Below, in pieces: positions 1 to 8,470 of a stretch of DNA of 64,000 nucleotides. The stretch covers positions 119,102 to 183,101 of the forward strand of contig NZ_JAAABL010000004.1 in NCBI RefSeq assembly GCF_009900765.1. The letters run 5' to 3'. Under the pieces are notes generated by a model, which saw only the letters and a program-made list of their open reading frames with translations, had not been told where the DNA came from and made no database searches. A program made the position numbers and the translations under genes. Within the stretch, counting starts at the first letter, position 1. Every line of letters starts with the position of its first letter. Source of the DNA: Rhodovarius lipocyclicus. Lineage in GTDB: Bacteria > Pseudomonadota > Alphaproteobacteria > Acetobacterales > Acetobacteraceae.

Positions 1-141
1 GCGCCAGCCGGCTTCCTTGGCCATGCGCACATAGGGGTCGTTCAGCTGCCGGGTCAGCCAGCGCTGGCTGGCGGTGCTGCGCCCTTCGGCGGTGCGCAGG
101 CGCTGGTACAGGCCACGGGTGTTGGAGGGGGCTTTAGTCAT
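1..141 (-). CDS. rlmE: RlmE (FtsJ/RrmJ) 23S rRNA methyltransferase, N-terminal part only
   Basis: Partial gene, cut by the left window edge; 47 codons are visible, starting from the ATG at 141. The N-terminus reads RTAEGRSTASQRWLTRQLND followed by PYVRMAKEAGWR, which is the conserved start of RlmE, the enzyme that 2'-O-methylates U2552 of 23S rRNA on the large ribosomal subunit. The SAM-binding domain and catalytic K-D-K residues lie outside the window. It follows the Ppx/GppA gene on the same strand by 72 bp, a pairing commonly seen in alphaproteobacteria, so the two may be co-transcribed. Confidence 0.85.
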   Translation of the reverse strand, partial: MTKAPSNTRGLYQRLRTAEGRSTASQRWLTRQLNDPYVRMAKEAGWR

Positions 142-213
142 GGATGGGGGGTTAGCGCAGATCGCCCCCCGGCGGAAACGCCTGAAGCGGCGAATCGGCC
201 CGGAAAAGCGCGG

Positions 214-1296
214 TTAGCACCAGGGGCGGCGGGCGTGGCGGGCGTGGCGGGCGCCACGATCACCCTGGATCAGGCGCATCAGCATGCCTTCGCGCAGGCC
301 ACGGTCGGCCACCGTCAGCTTCCGCACCGGCCACAGCTGGCGGATGGCGGCATAGACGGCGCAGCCGGGCAGTACGAATTCCGCGCGCTCCGGCCCCACG
401 CAGGGGTGGGCGGCCAAGCCCTGGCGGCCCATGCGGAACAGGGTTTCCAGCGCCTCGTCGGCCTCCTCGGCCTCCAGGCACACGCCATCCACCCATTGGC
501 GGCGATAGCGCGGCAGGGCCATCACGGTGCCGGCCAGGGTGGTGACGGTGCCCGACGTGCCGATCAGCCGCACGCCGCCCTGGCGAATCTCCTGACCGAT
601 GCAATGCACGGCGTCGAAGGCCGCGAGCTTTTCCACCACCTCATCGCGCACCGCCTCGAACCCCGCGCGGGTGAAGCAACTGTCGCCCTGGCGTTCGGCC
701 AGCGTGACCACGCCCACGGGGATGGAGATGGTGCCCGCCAGTTCCGGCACGCCGCGGGCATCCTGCGGCAGGCGCACCCAGGCGATCTCGGTGGAGCCGC
801 CGCCGATGTCGAACAGGATGGCGCGGCGGTCGCCCTCCCGCAGCAGGGGGGAGCAGCTGGCCAGGGCGAGCTGCGCTTCCTCCCGCGCGCAGATCACGCG
901 GGGGGAGATACCGGTTTCGCGGGTGACGCGGGCGAGGAATTCGGCGCCGTTCTCGGCCCGGCGGCAGGCCTCGGTCGCCACGGCCGCGAATCCGCGCAGG
1001 GGCCGGCGGGTGAGCTTGTCGGCGCAGGCGGTCAGCGCCGCCACGGCGCGGTCCATGGCGGGTTCGGAAAGGCGGCCGGTGCTGGTCAGACCCTCACCCA
1101 GGCGGACGATGCGGCTGAAGCTGTCCACCACGCGGAAGCCCTGGGGGCTGGGGGTGCCGACCAGCAGGCGGCAGTTGTTGGTGCCGAGGTCGAGCGCCGC
1201 GTAAAAGGCCGATTCGGATGCAGCCGGGCGCGGGGATGCCTGGGGGCTGAGCGGGAGGGTTGGCGTGCCTTCATGCCTGATCGCGATGTCGGGCAT
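214..1296 (-). CDS. Ppx/GppA family exopolyphosphatase / pppGpp phosphatase
   Basis: A 360-residue protein of the ASKHA-fold Ppx/GppA family, which hydrolyses polyphosphate ends or converts pppGpp to ppGpp. The phosphate-binding motifs are visible: DLGTNNCRLLV near the N-terminus and FDIGGGSTEIAW in the middle. It lacks the long C-terminal domains of E. coli Ppx, like the short alphaproteobacterial forms. I chose the ATG at 1296 because GGAGGTG lies just upstream; an in-frame ATG at 1383 would add 29 residues without homology-like character. Sequence alone cannot separate the exopolyphosphatase from the guanosine pentaphosphatase activity. Likely operon with rlmE downstream. Confidence 0.85.
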   Translation of the reverse strand: MPDIAIRHEGTPTLPLSPQASPRPAASESAFYAALDLGTNNCRLLVGTPSPQGFRVVDSFSRIVRLGEGLTSTGRLSEPAMDRAVAALTACADKLTRRPLRGFAAVATEACRRAENGAEFLARVTRETGISPRVICAREEAQLALASCSPLLREGDRRAILFDIGGGSTEIAWVRLPQDARGVPELAGTISIPVGVVTLAERQGDSCFTRAGFEAVRDEVVEKLAAFDAVHCIGQEIRQGGVRLIGTSGTVTTLAGTVMALPRYRRQWVDGVCLEAEEADEALETLFRMGRQGLAAHPCVGPERAEFVLPGCAVYAAIRQLWPVRKLTVADRGLREGMLMRLIQGDRGARHARHARRPWC

Positions 1297-1433
1297 GATG
1301 GGGCTGCACCTCCGGCCTTTGGTCCGCGGCAAGGAATTTGCCAACTGTTTGTCATGATGCGGTGCGGGGTGGCGCAGGGGCAAGCGGATTCTGAAACCTG
1401 CCGAACGCGTGATGATTTTGTAACCGGGGCGGG

Positions 1434-1462
1434 TTGGACAAGCCGAATGAGGGTGCTATATG
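1434..1462 (+). promoter_or_regulatory. sigma70-type promoter for tRNA-Gln
   Basis: TTGGAC (1434-1439) and TATATG (1457-1462) are separated by exactly 17 bp, placing transcription start about 35 bp before the tRNA. Nothing else lies in this gap between the divergent ppx gene and the tRNA. Confidence 0.65.
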
Positions 1463-1501
1463 CCCCGCCGACGCCGATGGGCACCGCCCGGACAGCGCGA
1501 T

Positions 1502-1575
1502 TGGGGAATAGTTTAACGGTAGAACTCCCGACTCTGACTCGGGCAGTCTTGGTTCGAATCCAGGTTCCCCAGCCA
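1502..1575 (+). tRNA. tRNA-Gln (anticodon CTG)
   Basis: A complete 74-nt cloverleaf including an encoded CCA. The acceptor stem pairs TGGGGAA (1502-1508) with TTCCCCA (1565-1571), discriminator G. The anticodon stem CCCGA/TCGGG encloses the loop CTCTGAC, giving anticodon CTG, which reads CAG (Gln). The T-arm has GGTTCGAATCC. The U1-A72 pair is usual for bacterial tRNA-Gln. It is monocistronic, with its own promoter upstream. Confidence 0.95.
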
Positions 1576-1644
1576 ATCCTTCCAGCATCGCTGAAACGAC
1601 CAAGCCCGTAGCAGGCGCACCCTTCCGCGCGCCCTGCCTCCACG

Positions 1645-1665
1645 AAAAAGGGGGCCTCCGCCCCC
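1645..1665 (-). terminator. Intrinsic terminator of the M20 peptidase gene
   Basis: Read on the minus strand, GGGGGC (1665-1660), a four-base loop and GCCCCC (1655-1650) are followed by a T-run (1649-1645). It lies 9 bp beyond the stop codon of the gene ending at 1674. Confidence 0.75.
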
Positions 1666-1673
1666 TCCCCCGC

Positions 1674-3098
1674 TCAGCCCTTCGCCATGTCCAGCGGCGG
1701 CACGTTCTCCGCCGGGATGGGGCAGTCATAGGGCGTGCCCGCCAGCCGCTTCGCCAGATCGGCCTTGGCCGCCTCGATCAGCGCCGGGTTCTCGATCGCG
1801 GCCACGGCGGTCGCGGCCATCACCTTGGCCACATGCACCATGCCCGCATGGGCGTGGCCGCTCTTGCCCTGGGCGGTCATCTGCCAGGAATGCAGCGGCG
1901 TGCCCACGGCGCAGGTCGCGCCATGCGCCTGCACCAGCGGCACCACCCAGGACACATCGCCCACATCGGTGGACCCGATCATGAACTGGCGCGGGGCGTC
2001 GCGCGGCGGCACCTGGTCGCACAAATCCATGTCGGGGTCATAGGTGCGGCCGGCGGCGCGGAAGGCGGCCTGGATATCCTCGACCGACAGCGTGGCGCGG
2101 ATGGCGCGGGCGTATTCGCGGTCCGCGTCGGTGTATTCCGGCGGGCCCAGCAGCTCGAACTGCTGCTGCATCGCTTCTTCCAGCGGGGTGTTCGCCATCA
2201 GGTTCGACACGCCGGAGATGATCTCGACCTTCACCGTCGTCTCGGTCATCAGGGCAGCGCCCTGGGCGATCTTCTTCACCCGCTCCAGTAGCGCCCGCAT
2301 GCCGGGGGTGTCCGGGTGACGGATGGAGTAGCGCACCTTGGCGCGCGGCTGCACCACATTGGGCGCCACGCCGCCGGCATCCAGATAGGCGTAGTGGATG
2401 CGCGCCGCGCTATCCATGTGCTCGCGCATGTAGTTCACGCCGACATTCATCAACTCCACGGCGTCGAGCGCGGAGCGGCCCAGATGCGGCGCGGCGGCGG
2501 CATGGCTGGCGCGGCCGGTGAAGGTGAAGTCCACGCGGGAATTGGCCAGCGAGGCCGCGGGGGCCACCTCGGTGAAGCTCTGCGAATGCCAGGTGATGGC
2601 GATGTCGGCGTCCTTGAACAGGCCCTCGCGCACCATGAAGGTCTTGGCGGCGCCGCCTTCCTCGGCCGGGCAGCCGTAGTAGCGGACGCGGCCCTTGATG
2701 CCGCGGGCGGCCAGCCAGTCCTTCACGGCGGTGGCGGCCAGCATGGCGCCGGCGCCGAGCAGGTTGTGGCCGCAGCCATGGCCATAGCCGTTGTGATGCG
2801 CGACGGCACGGGGCTCGGCGATGCCCGCCTCCTGCGACAGGCTCGGCAGCGCGTCGTACTCGCCGAGGATGGCAATGACCGGGCCGTCCTCGCCGGCCTC
2901 GGCCATGATGGCGGTGGGGATGCCGGCCACGCCCTGCTCCACCCGGAAGCCCTGGCGGTTCAGTTCCTCCACATGTTCGGCGGCCGAGCGGAACTCGGCG
3001 TAGAGCGGCTCCGGCATATCCCAGACGCGATCGGCCAGCGCGATCAGTTCAGGGGCCTTGGCGTCAACATGGCGCCAGATCTCGGGGGTGTTCTGCAT
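1674..3098 (-). CDS. M20 family metallopeptidase / amidohydrolase, AbgB-like
   Basis: A 474-residue M20-type zinc hydrolase. The metal-binding region GHGCGHNLLGAG and the downstream YYGCPAEEGGAAK segment match the AbgB/amidohydrolase branch, which cleaves aminoacyl or aminobenzoyl-glutamate amides in the cytoplasm. The dimerisation (lid) domain follows in the middle, around FTFTGRASHAAAAPHLGRSA. The start at 3098 is chosen because GGGAAG precedes it; an upstream ATG at 3152 would add 18 unlikely residues. It ends at a strong hairpin terminator. The substrate cannot be told from sequence; p-aminobenzoyl-glutamate is the nearest characterised one. Confidence 0.85.
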   Translation of the reverse strand: MQNTPEIWRHVDAKAPELIALADRVWDMPEPLYAEFRSAAEHVEELNRQGFRVEQGVAGIPTAIMAEAGEDGPVIAILGEYDALPSLSQEAGIAEPRAVAHHNGYGHGCGHNLLGAGAMLAATAVKDWLAARGIKGRVRYYGCPAEEGGAAKTFMVREGLFKDADIAITWHSQSFTEVAPAASLANSRVDFTFTGRASHAAAAPHLGRSALDAVELMNVGVNYMREHMDSAARIHYAYLDAGGVAPNVVQPRAKVRYSIRHPDTPGMRALLERVKKIAQGAALMTETTVKVEIISGVSNLMANTPLEEAMQQQFELLGPPEYTDADREYARAIRATLSVEDIQAAFRAAGRTYDPDMDLCDQVPPRDAPRQFMIGSTDVGDVSWVVPLVQAHGATCAVGTPLHSWQMTAQGKSGHAHAGMVHVAKVMAATAVAAIENPALIEAAKADLAKRLAGTPYDCPIPAENVPPLDMAKG

Positions 3099-3197
3099 GG
3101 TGAGGCTTCCCGGCGGGGCGGGCCGAAGGGCCCGTCCGCTCTCTGATGACAACCTCGTGGCGATACTCCAGCGGAGGGCGCTTGGCGACCTCTCCCC

Positions 3198-5072
3198 TCA
3201 GGCGGCGCGGGCGAAAAACGCCCGCTGCGCGGCCACGGCGCGGGCCGCGCGGTCCAGCACGGCGGCCTCCGCGCGGCCCGCACGCTCCAGCCGCGCGGCG
3301 GCCAGGGCCAGGGCGGGGCCGGCCGCGCCGGGGTCCTGGCGCATCCGCCGCAGCGCGGTCGCCACGGCGCGGGCGCAGCCAGGGGGCAGCTCCTGCCGCG
3401 CCAGGGCCTGCAGCCGCAGCGCGGCACTGCCCAGCGCCAGCACCGCCAGCCCGCCATCGCTGGCCGAGATCTCCCGCTCGGCGGTCTTTTCCGTCCAGCC
3501 CACCAGCCGCAACAGGCGGTGGTACAGCCGCGCGCGCCACAGCTCGGCGCTGGGCGTGGCGCCCGGGGCGGCCATGTCGCGCAATTCCCGCACCATCATC
3601 GCGATCAGCACATCCATCCGCCGCCGGGCGTCGGTCGGGTAGACGAAGCGGTAGAAGCCCAGCGCCACCAGCGGCCCCGCCACCACCGCGACACCCATCG
3701 CCAGGGAGGACAGGACACTCCCCTCCAGCGGGTAGTGCGGCTGGGAGAGCAGCAGCATGACCATATTGTAGTCGAAGCTCATCGGCATGGTCCGCCGGTG
3801 GGCCACCAGCGGCGCGCCCAGCAGGATGAAGGGCATCATCATCAGAATCAGTTGCTGCGCATCCCCGGCCCAGGGCCAGGCGAGCCAGCGGCAGGCCAGC
3901 GCCCCCGCCACCCCGATCACCTGCCCCCGCGCCACGAAACGCATCATCAGCGCCGGATTGTCCATGGTGGAGAACAGCGAGGTCATCACAGCGATGCCCA
4001 GCAGCATGAAGGGCGCGCCGGGCCAGCCCGTCAGCACCCACAGCGCGCCCACGGCCAGCATGGCGCCCACGGCGCGGATCAGCGCCTGGCGCGCACCCAC
4101 CCAATCCTGGTGCAGCACCAGCGGGTGCGAGGGCCGCGCCGCGCCGGAGCCCGGCCCGCCCTCCAGCGGCCGGGCCAGGGCGGGTTCCAACCGGTCCAGC
4201 ATCTCCCGCAGCGGGGCATCGGCGGCCTGGTGCGCGCGGCGCAGGGCCTCCAGCGGAGAGGCCGTGGCCTCCAGCGCCATGGCGGCCTCCTCCAGCGCCG
4301 CGGCGGCCACCGGCTGCGCGGCTTGCGGGTATTTCAGCCACAGGATCGCCGCGACCTCCGCCGTCAGCAGCCGCCGCACCGCGCGCACCGCCTGGCGGGA
4401 CCGCAGAGAGCCCGCGCCATGCGGGTCCAGCATCTCCTCGATCGCCGCCATCTCCCGCAGCAGGGCGTGGGGGTGTTCGCCCGCCGGCGCGCCGCGCAGG
4501 TGGTCGGCCATGGCGCGCAGCAGCCGCGCGGTCAGGCGGCGGCCGCGGCCCAGCACCGTGTCCTCGGCCAGGGCCGGGGTGAACAGCCAGCCGACGACCA
4601 GCGCCGTCAGCACGCCGACCAGCACGGTGGCCAGCCGGTCCGCGCCCAGCAGCAGCACATGGTCTGGGTGGGCGGTGTCCAGCAGCGCCACCATGGCCGC
4701 CGAATACCCGGCCAGGATGCTGCCATAGGCGACGAAGCCCCGCAGCACATTGCCCCAGAAGGCGCACAGCCCGATCCAGGCCGCGAGCCCCAGCACCAGC
4801 CCCAGCGGCTGCCCGCCGCTGGCCCACATCAGCCCCACCCCCGCCAGCGTGCCGGCCACGGTGCCGATGCAGCGGAACAGGCTCTTTTCCAGCAACTGCC
4901 CGCGCGTGGGCTGGGAGGTGGCCCAGACGGTCATCGCCGACCATTGCGGGTGCTCCAGCCCCAGCGCCCAGGCCAGGTACAGCGCCAGGCACGCCCCCAG
5001 CGCGGTGCGCAGCGCGAAGGCCAGGCGCGGCGGATCGAAGCCCAGCCGGGCCGCGAGGGACACGGCGCTCAT
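3198..5072 (-). CDS. FUSC family efflux protein (fusaric-acid-resistance type)
   Basis: A 624-residue inner-membrane protein with two groups of hydrophobic segments separated by a long soluble region, the architecture of FUSC/aromatic-acid exporter proteins (AaeB, YccS). The N-terminal membrane block contains WSAMTVWATSQPTRGQLLEK, typical of the family; the second block starts near QALIRAVGAMLAVGALWVLT. The start codon overlaps the stop of the upstream marR gene by 4 bp, so the pair is translationally coupled. No HlyD-type periplasmic partner is next to it. Likely exports an aromatic or weak-acid compound sensed by the MarR protein; the compound is unknown. Confidence 0.85.
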   Translation of the reverse strand: MSAVSLAARLGFDPPRLAFALRTALGACLALYLAWALGLEHPQWSAMTVWATSQPTRGQLLEKSLFRCIGTVAGTLAGVGLMWASGGQPLGLVLGLAAWIGLCAFWGNVLRGFVAYGSILAGYSAAMVALLDTAHPDHVLLLGADRLATVLVGVLTALVVGWLFTPALAEDTVLGRGRRLTARLLRAMADHLRGAPAGEHPHALLREMAAIEEMLDPHGAGSLRSRQAVRAVRRLLTAEVAAILWLKYPQAAQPVAAAALEEAAMALEATASPLEALRRAHQAADAPLREMLDRLEPALARPLEGGPGSGAARPSHPLVLHQDWVGARQALIRAVGAMLAVGALWVLTGWPGAPFMLLGIAVMTSLFSTMDNPALMMRFVARGQVIGVAGALACRWLAWPWAGDAQQLILMMMPFILLGAPLVAHRRTMPMSFDYNMVMLLLSQPHYPLEGSVLSSLAMGVAVVAGPLVALGFYRFVYPTDARRRMDVLIAMMVRELRDMAAPGATPSAELWRARLYHRLLRLVGWTEKTAEREISASDGGLAVLALGSAALRLQALARQELPPGCARAVATALRRMRQDPGAAGPALALAAARLERAGRAEAAVLDRAARAVAAQRAFFARAA

Positions 5073-5512
5073 GCCCCACCCCGCAGCCGGGCCAGCCCGG
5101 CCTCGATGCGGGCGAAGGCATCCAGCATCCCCTCCAGCTCCCGGTCGGACAGGTCGGCCAGCATCTCGGTCTCGGCGGCGATCAGGAATTCGCGCAGCGC
5201 GGCCACCCGCTCCCGGCCGGCGGGGGTCAGGAACAGCTGGCGCGCGCGGCGGTCATGCTCGCCCGGGCGGCGCTCCACCAACCCCTGCCCGGCCAATATG
5301 TCGATCAGCCGCACCAGGGACGACGCATCGAGCCCCAGCCGCGCGGCCAGATCCTTCTGCGTGATGCCGTCCCCGGCCTGTTGCAGATGGATCAGCGTGG
5401 TCCAGGTGGCGTCGGACAGGCCGGCGCGCAGCAGCTGTTCATCCAGGGTGCGGCGCCATTGGCGGGCCAGCACGACGAAGCGGAAGCCGAATTGGAAGCG
5501 TGGGGGCAGCAT
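5069..5512 (-). CDS. MarR family transcriptional regulator
   Basis: A 147-residue winged-helix protein. The region LSDATWTTLIHLQQAGDGIT and the following QKDLAARLGLDASSLVRLID form the recognition helix, and ERRPGEHDRRARQLFLTPAG is the MarR wing. MarR proteins are usually dimeric repressors released by small phenolic ligands. It is the first gene of a two-gene operon with the FUSC exporter, and a perfect palindrome lies 15 bp upstream of its start codon, so it very probably controls its own operon. Confidence 0.9.
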   Translation of the reverse strand: MLPPRFQFGFRFVVLARQWRRTLDEQLLRAGLSDATWTTLIHLQQAGDGITQKDLAARLGLDASSLVRLIDILAGQGLVERRPGEHDRRARQLFLTPAGRERVAALREFLIAAETEMLADLSDRELEGMLDAFARIEAGLARLRGGA

Positions 5513-5526
5513 GGTCGGTGGGATAC

Positions 5527-5550
5527 AATTGATTTGTATTCAAATCAATT
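5527..5550. promoter_or_regulatory. Perfect palindromic operator upstream of the marR-FUSC operon
   Basis: Arms AATTGATTTG (5527-5536) and CAAATCAATT (5541-5550) are exact reverse complements with a TATT spacer. Size, AT-richness and position just upstream of marR fit a MarR dimer site. The site lies on the promoter side of the marR-FUSC operon only; the next gene on the plus strand starts about 250 bp away. Confidence 0.7.
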
Positions 5551-5800
5551 ACTGAAACCGCTTTGCCCGGATCGCGGCGCCGGAAGTAGCATCGCTCCCT
5601 CGCCATGGAGCGGCCCGATGCGTGTTCCCGTCCTGCTCGCCCTGCCGGCCCTGGCCGGCGCCGGTGGGAACTGAAACGTTCCGGCACGAAAAATAACGGG
5701 CGGCGCCTGCAACCCGCATCTCCTTCAACTGTTTACCTCCCGATCGCTCGCGCGCCAGGACAAGCCGGACGCGTTCGCATGCGATCACAGGGAGGGCACG

Positions 5801-6250
5801 ATGACACGCCCCTTAGCTTCGTTGGCGTTCGCGGCGGCCATCCTCGGCGCCGCCCCGGCCATACCCGCCGCCATGGCCCAGACGCCCGGCGCGCCCCAGG
5901 CCGCCGTCACCCATGTCCAGACCGCGAATGAACTCGCCGCGGTCTGCGATCCCGCCGGGAACGGCGTGCCGCGGCTGGAGTCCATCGCCTATTGCCAAGG
6001 CTTCCTGACCAGCTTCGGCCAGTATCACGCGCTGCTCTATCCCCAGGGCGGCCCCACCCGGCCGCTGTTCTGCGTGCCTGTCCCGGGCCCCAGCATCGCC
6101 CAGGCCGGCATCGCCTTCGCCGCCTGGACCCGGGCCAACCCCCAGCACGGCAACGAGCCGGCGCTGGATGGCCTGCTGCGCTGGGCCCAGGCGAGCTTCC
6201 CCTGCCCGGCGGCCCCGATGCGGCCCTCGACCACCCGCAGCAGACTCTGA
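5801..6250 (+). CDS. Secreted Rap1a/Tai-like domain protein
   Basis: A 149-residue exported protein. An N-terminal signal peptide (MTRPLASLAFAAAILGAAPA then an Ala-rich cleavage region ending in AMAQ) is followed by a compact domain with spaced cysteines (AAVCDP, AYCQGF, LFCVPV, SFPCPA). The pattern of NELAAVC followed by a C-x-GF helix resembles the Rap1a/Tai immunity-protein domain, which many proteobacteria carry as orphan periplasmic proteins without a toxin. No effector gene is nearby, so an immunity role is not implied. It is followed by a lipoprotein gene 17 bp downstream. The 5551-5800 stretch before it holds no convincing gene. Confidence 0.6.
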   Translation: MTRPLASLAFAAAILGAAPAIPAAMAQTPGAPQAAVTHVQTANELAAVCDPAGNGVPRLESIAYCQGFLTSFGQYHALLYPQGGPTRPLFCVPVPGPSIAQAGIAFAAWTRANPQHGNEPALDGLLRWAQASFPCPAAPMRPSTTRSRL

Positions 6251-6266
6251 GATCCAGGAGATGACC

Positions 6267-6575
6267 ATGCGCTCAACACCTCGCGTCTTCGCGCTCCTGG
6301 CCACCCTGGGCGCCGGCCTCGGCCTGGCGGGCTGCGAGAACATGTCGCCCACCCAGCAGAACATGGGGATCGGCGCCCTGGGCGGCGGCGCCCTGGGCGG
6401 GATCGTCGGCTCCTTCAGCGGCAATGCCGGTCTCGGCGCCCTGCTCGGCGCTGGCGTCGGCGGTGCCGGCGGCTACCTCTACAGCCAGTCCGAACAGTCC
6501 CGGCAGCCCTACGGGCGCAATGGGGGGTATCGCGGCAATTCCCGGCGCCAGGACATGCAGCAGCCCCGCTACTGA
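6267..6575 (+). CDS. Small glycine-zipper lipoprotein
   Basis: A 102-residue lipoprotein. A short signal peptide ends in the lipobox LAGC, after which the mature chain carries a Gly-rich, Ala-rich hydrophobic stretch (NMGIGALGGGALGGIVGSF and onward) typical of glycine-zipper proteins such as the OsmB/YMGG group, then a polar Tyr/Arg/Gln tail. Probably anchored in the outer membrane. I start it at 6267, because the AGGAG at 6256-6260 directly abuts the other ATG at 6261 and is correctly spaced from 6267. Such proteins are often stress-induced; nothing in the sequence proves it here. Confidence 0.7.
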   Translation: MRSTPRVFALLATLGAGLGLAGCENMSPTQQNMGIGALGGGALGGIVGSFSGNAGLGALLGAGVGGAGGYLYSQSEQSRQPYGRNGGYRGNSRRQDMQQPRY

Positions 6576-6665
6576 CGGCGGCCGGGCCGCCCGGCCCGGC
6601 AGCCCCCATTTTCACCGGCCCGCATCCGCAACACCGGAGCGGGCCAAGGATCAGGAATTCCCCTC

Positions 6666-6830
6666 ATGTCCCTCGGCCTCATTCTCCTCATCATCCTCGT
6701 CGTGGCGCTGCTTGGCGGCTTCAGCGGCGTGGGCGGCGGCTATGGCTACGGCTACGGCCACGGCAGCGTCGGCATCCTCGGCGTGCTGCTGGTCGTCGTC
6801 ATCGTCCTCCTGGTGCTCGGACGCATCTGA
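6666..6830 (+). CDS. DUF3309-type small membrane protein
   Basis: A 54-residue protein of two hydrophobic helices (MSLGLILLIILVVALLGG and SVGILGVLLVVVIVLLVLGRI) joined by a Gly/Tyr-rich loop (GGGYGYGYGHG). This matches the DUF3309 family: MSLGLILLIIL at the start and LLLGRI at the end are its hallmark. The function is unknown; members are frequent near stress and envelope genes in alphaproteobacteria. Confidence 0.75.
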   Translation: MSLGLILLIILVVALLGGFSGVGGGYGYGYGHGSVGILGVLLVVVIVLLVLGRI

Positions 6831-6863
6831 AGCAGCACCATCCCAACCCGAAGGCAGGCAGGA

Positions 6864-7010
6864 ATGTCGAAGCAGAATATTCTGATGATTGCGATCGCGG
6901 CGCTGGGCATCGGCGCCGGCGTGCTCGGCTACTGGCTGTACCAGGAGCAGCACCAGCCGGGCGTGGACATCCGCATCGGCGGCAACGGCGTGACGATCAG
7001 GGAGAGGTAG
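6864..7010 (+). CDS. 48-residue single-pass membrane protein, unknown
   Basis: Starts at ATG 6864 behind AAGGCAGGCAGGA and reads MSKQNILMIAIAALGIGAGV, a single membrane helix, followed by LYQEQHQPGVDIRIGGNGVT and a short basic end. The short C-terminal tail with DIRIG is probably periplasmic. I do not assign a function. It follows the DUF3309 gene by 33 bp on the same strand, so the small-protein genes from 5801 to 7010 may form one transcription unit. Confidence 0.55.
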   Translation: MSKQNILMIAIAALGIGAGVLGYWLYQEQHQPGVDIRIGGNGVTIRER

Positions 7011-7018
7011 GGTCGCCC

Positions 7019-7459
7019 CTACCCCCGCTCCCGCGCCGCGGTCGCCATCTGGTCCACCCGGTCGTTCATCACATCCCCCGAATGGCCCTTCACCCAGCGC
7101 CATTCGATGTGATGCGGCTTGGCCGCGGCCAGCAACCGCTGCCACAGCTCCATGTTCGCCACCGGGTCGCGGGCCGCGTTGCGCCAGTTGTTGCGCACCC
7201 AGCCCTTGATCCAGCGCTCCATGCCGTTGCGCACGTATTCGCTGTCCGTGTGCAGCACCACGCGGCAGGGGCGCTTCAGCGCCTCCAGCGCGGAGGCCGC
7301 CGCGGTCAGCTCCATGCGGTTGTTGGTCGTGGCGGGGTCGTGGCCCGACAATTCCTTCTCATGCCCGCCGAAGCGCAGCACGGCCGCCCAGCCGCCCGGG
7401 CCCGGATTGGGCTTGCAGCCGCCATCGGTCCAGATCTCGACGAACATCTCCTCAGCCAC
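7019..7459 (-). CDS. rnhA: Ribonuclease HI
   Basis: A 146-residue RNase HI, which cuts the RNA strand of RNA-DNA hybrids in replication and R-loop removal. All catalytic residues are visible: D12 in [12 protein letters not shown]50 in [10 protein letters not shown]72 in HTDSEY, and the late H126/D136 pair in [17 protein letters not shown]. The length is normal for single-domain RNase HI. The gene overlaps the end of thrB by 8 bp, so ispH, thrB and rnhA are probably read as one operon, an arrangement common in alphaproteobacteria. Confidence 0.95.
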   Translation of the reverse strand: MAEEMFVEIWTDGGCKPNPGPGGWAAVLRFGGHEKELSGHDPATTNNRMELTAAASALEALKRPCRVVLHTDSEYVRNGMERWIKGWVRNNWRNAARDPVANMELWQRLLAAAKPHHIEWRWVKGHSGDVMNDRVDQMATAARERG

Positions 7460-8432
7460 CGAGCGCCTCCGCGCTTTCGGCCGCCAGGAAGAAGCGCAGC
7501 TTGCGCAGGTATTCCAGCGGGTCCTTGCGGGTCACCATCGCGCCCGGGGGGGTGTTCACCCAATCGAACAGCCGCGTCAGCAGGAAGCGCAGCGCCGCCC
7601 CCCGGCACAGCACCGGCAACGCTGCGCGCTCGGCCGCCGACAGGGGCCGGTGGGCCGCATAGGCCCGGATCATCGCCGCCGCCCGCGTCACGTTGAAGGC
7701 ATAATCCGGCTCGAAGCACCAGGCGTTCAGGCAGACGGCCAGGTCATAGGCCAGCAGGTCGGTGCAGGCGAAATAGAAGTCGATGAGGCCGGAGATGCGC
7801 GGGGTGCCCTCGGCATCCTCCAGGAAGAAGACATTGTCCGGGAACAGGTCGGCGTGAATATGCCCCTGCGGCAGGAGGCCGGGCGCGGGCCAGGCGGCCA
7901 GGATGCCGGCCAGCGCCGCGTCCAGCTCCGCGATCAGGCCCGGCTGCACGGCATCGCCATCGGCGCGGCAGCGGTCCAGCAGCGGCGCCCAGCCCGAGGG
8001 CCCCAGCGCATTCGCGCGCGTGGCCGCATAGCCCCGCCCCGCCAGATGCAGCCCCGCCAGCGCGGCGCCCAGCGGTGCCGCGTGTTCCGTGCGCACCCGG
8101 CGCGGCCAGACGCCGGGCAGGAAGGTGCAGATGGCGGCCGGCCGGCCGGCCAGCTCGCGCAGCGCCTCTCCGTCGAGGCCCGCCACCGGCTGGGGGCAAT
8201 CCACCCCATGGGCGGCCAGATGGCGCATCAGCCCCAGGAACCAGGGCAACTCCGCCGGGTCCACCCGCTTCTCGTACAGGGTCAGGATGAAATCGCCACC
8301 CGTGGTGCGCAGCTGGTAGTTGGAATTCTCCACCCCCTCCGCGATGCCGCGGAAGGCCACCAGCTCCCCGATCGGGTATGCGGCCAGGAAGGCGCAGAGC
8401 GCCTCATCCGTTACTTCGGTATAGACGGCCAT
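7452..8432 (-). CDS. thrB: Homoserine kinase (ThrB, aminoglycoside-phosphotransferase type)
   Basis: A 326-residue kinase that phosphorylates homoserine on the way to threonine. This is the APH-fold form used by Pseudomonas and alphaproteobacteria, not the GHMP-kinase form of E. coli. Visible features are [10 protein letters not shown] with FILTLYEKR in the N-lobe, the Brenner-type catalytic motif [11 protein letters not shown] and the metal-binding [10 protein letters not shown]. It sits between ispH and rnhA with a 38-bp gap to ispH and an 8-bp overlap with rnhA. Confidence 0.93.
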   Translation of the reverse strand: MAVYTEVTDEALCAFLAAYPIGELVAFRGIAEGVENSNYQLRTTGGDFILTLYEKRVDPAELPWFLGLMRHLAAHGVDCPQPVAGLDGEALRELAGRPAAICTFLPGVWPRRVRTEHAAPLGAALAGLHLAGRGYAATRANALGPSGWAPLLDRCRADGDAVQPGLIAELDAALAGILAAWPAPGLLPQGHIHADLFPDNVFFLEDAEGTPRISGLIDFYFACTDLLAYDLAVCLNAWCFEPDYAFNVTRAAAMIRAYAAHRPLSAAERAALPVLCRGAALRFLLTRLFDWVNTPPGAMVTRKDPLEYLRKLRFFLAAESAEALGG

Positions 8433-8470
8433 GGGGGGCTAACCGGCCCCCCCGGGCATGTGGGCGTCGC

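Noticed and set aside
235..1611. Long plus-strand frame running across the ppx gene and tRNA-Gln
   Set aside because: It overlaps a sure phosphatase gene and a sure tRNA and has no recognisable domain.
5618..5674. 18-codon frame resembling a signal peptide (MRVPVLLALPALAGAGGN)
   Set aside because: Too short, no good ribosome site, and it ends right after the signal-like part; possibly a decayed gene start.
5801..6250. Type VI secretion immunity gene
   Set aside because: The domain resembles Rap1a/Tai, but no effector or secretion gene is nearby, and such orphan proteins are common.
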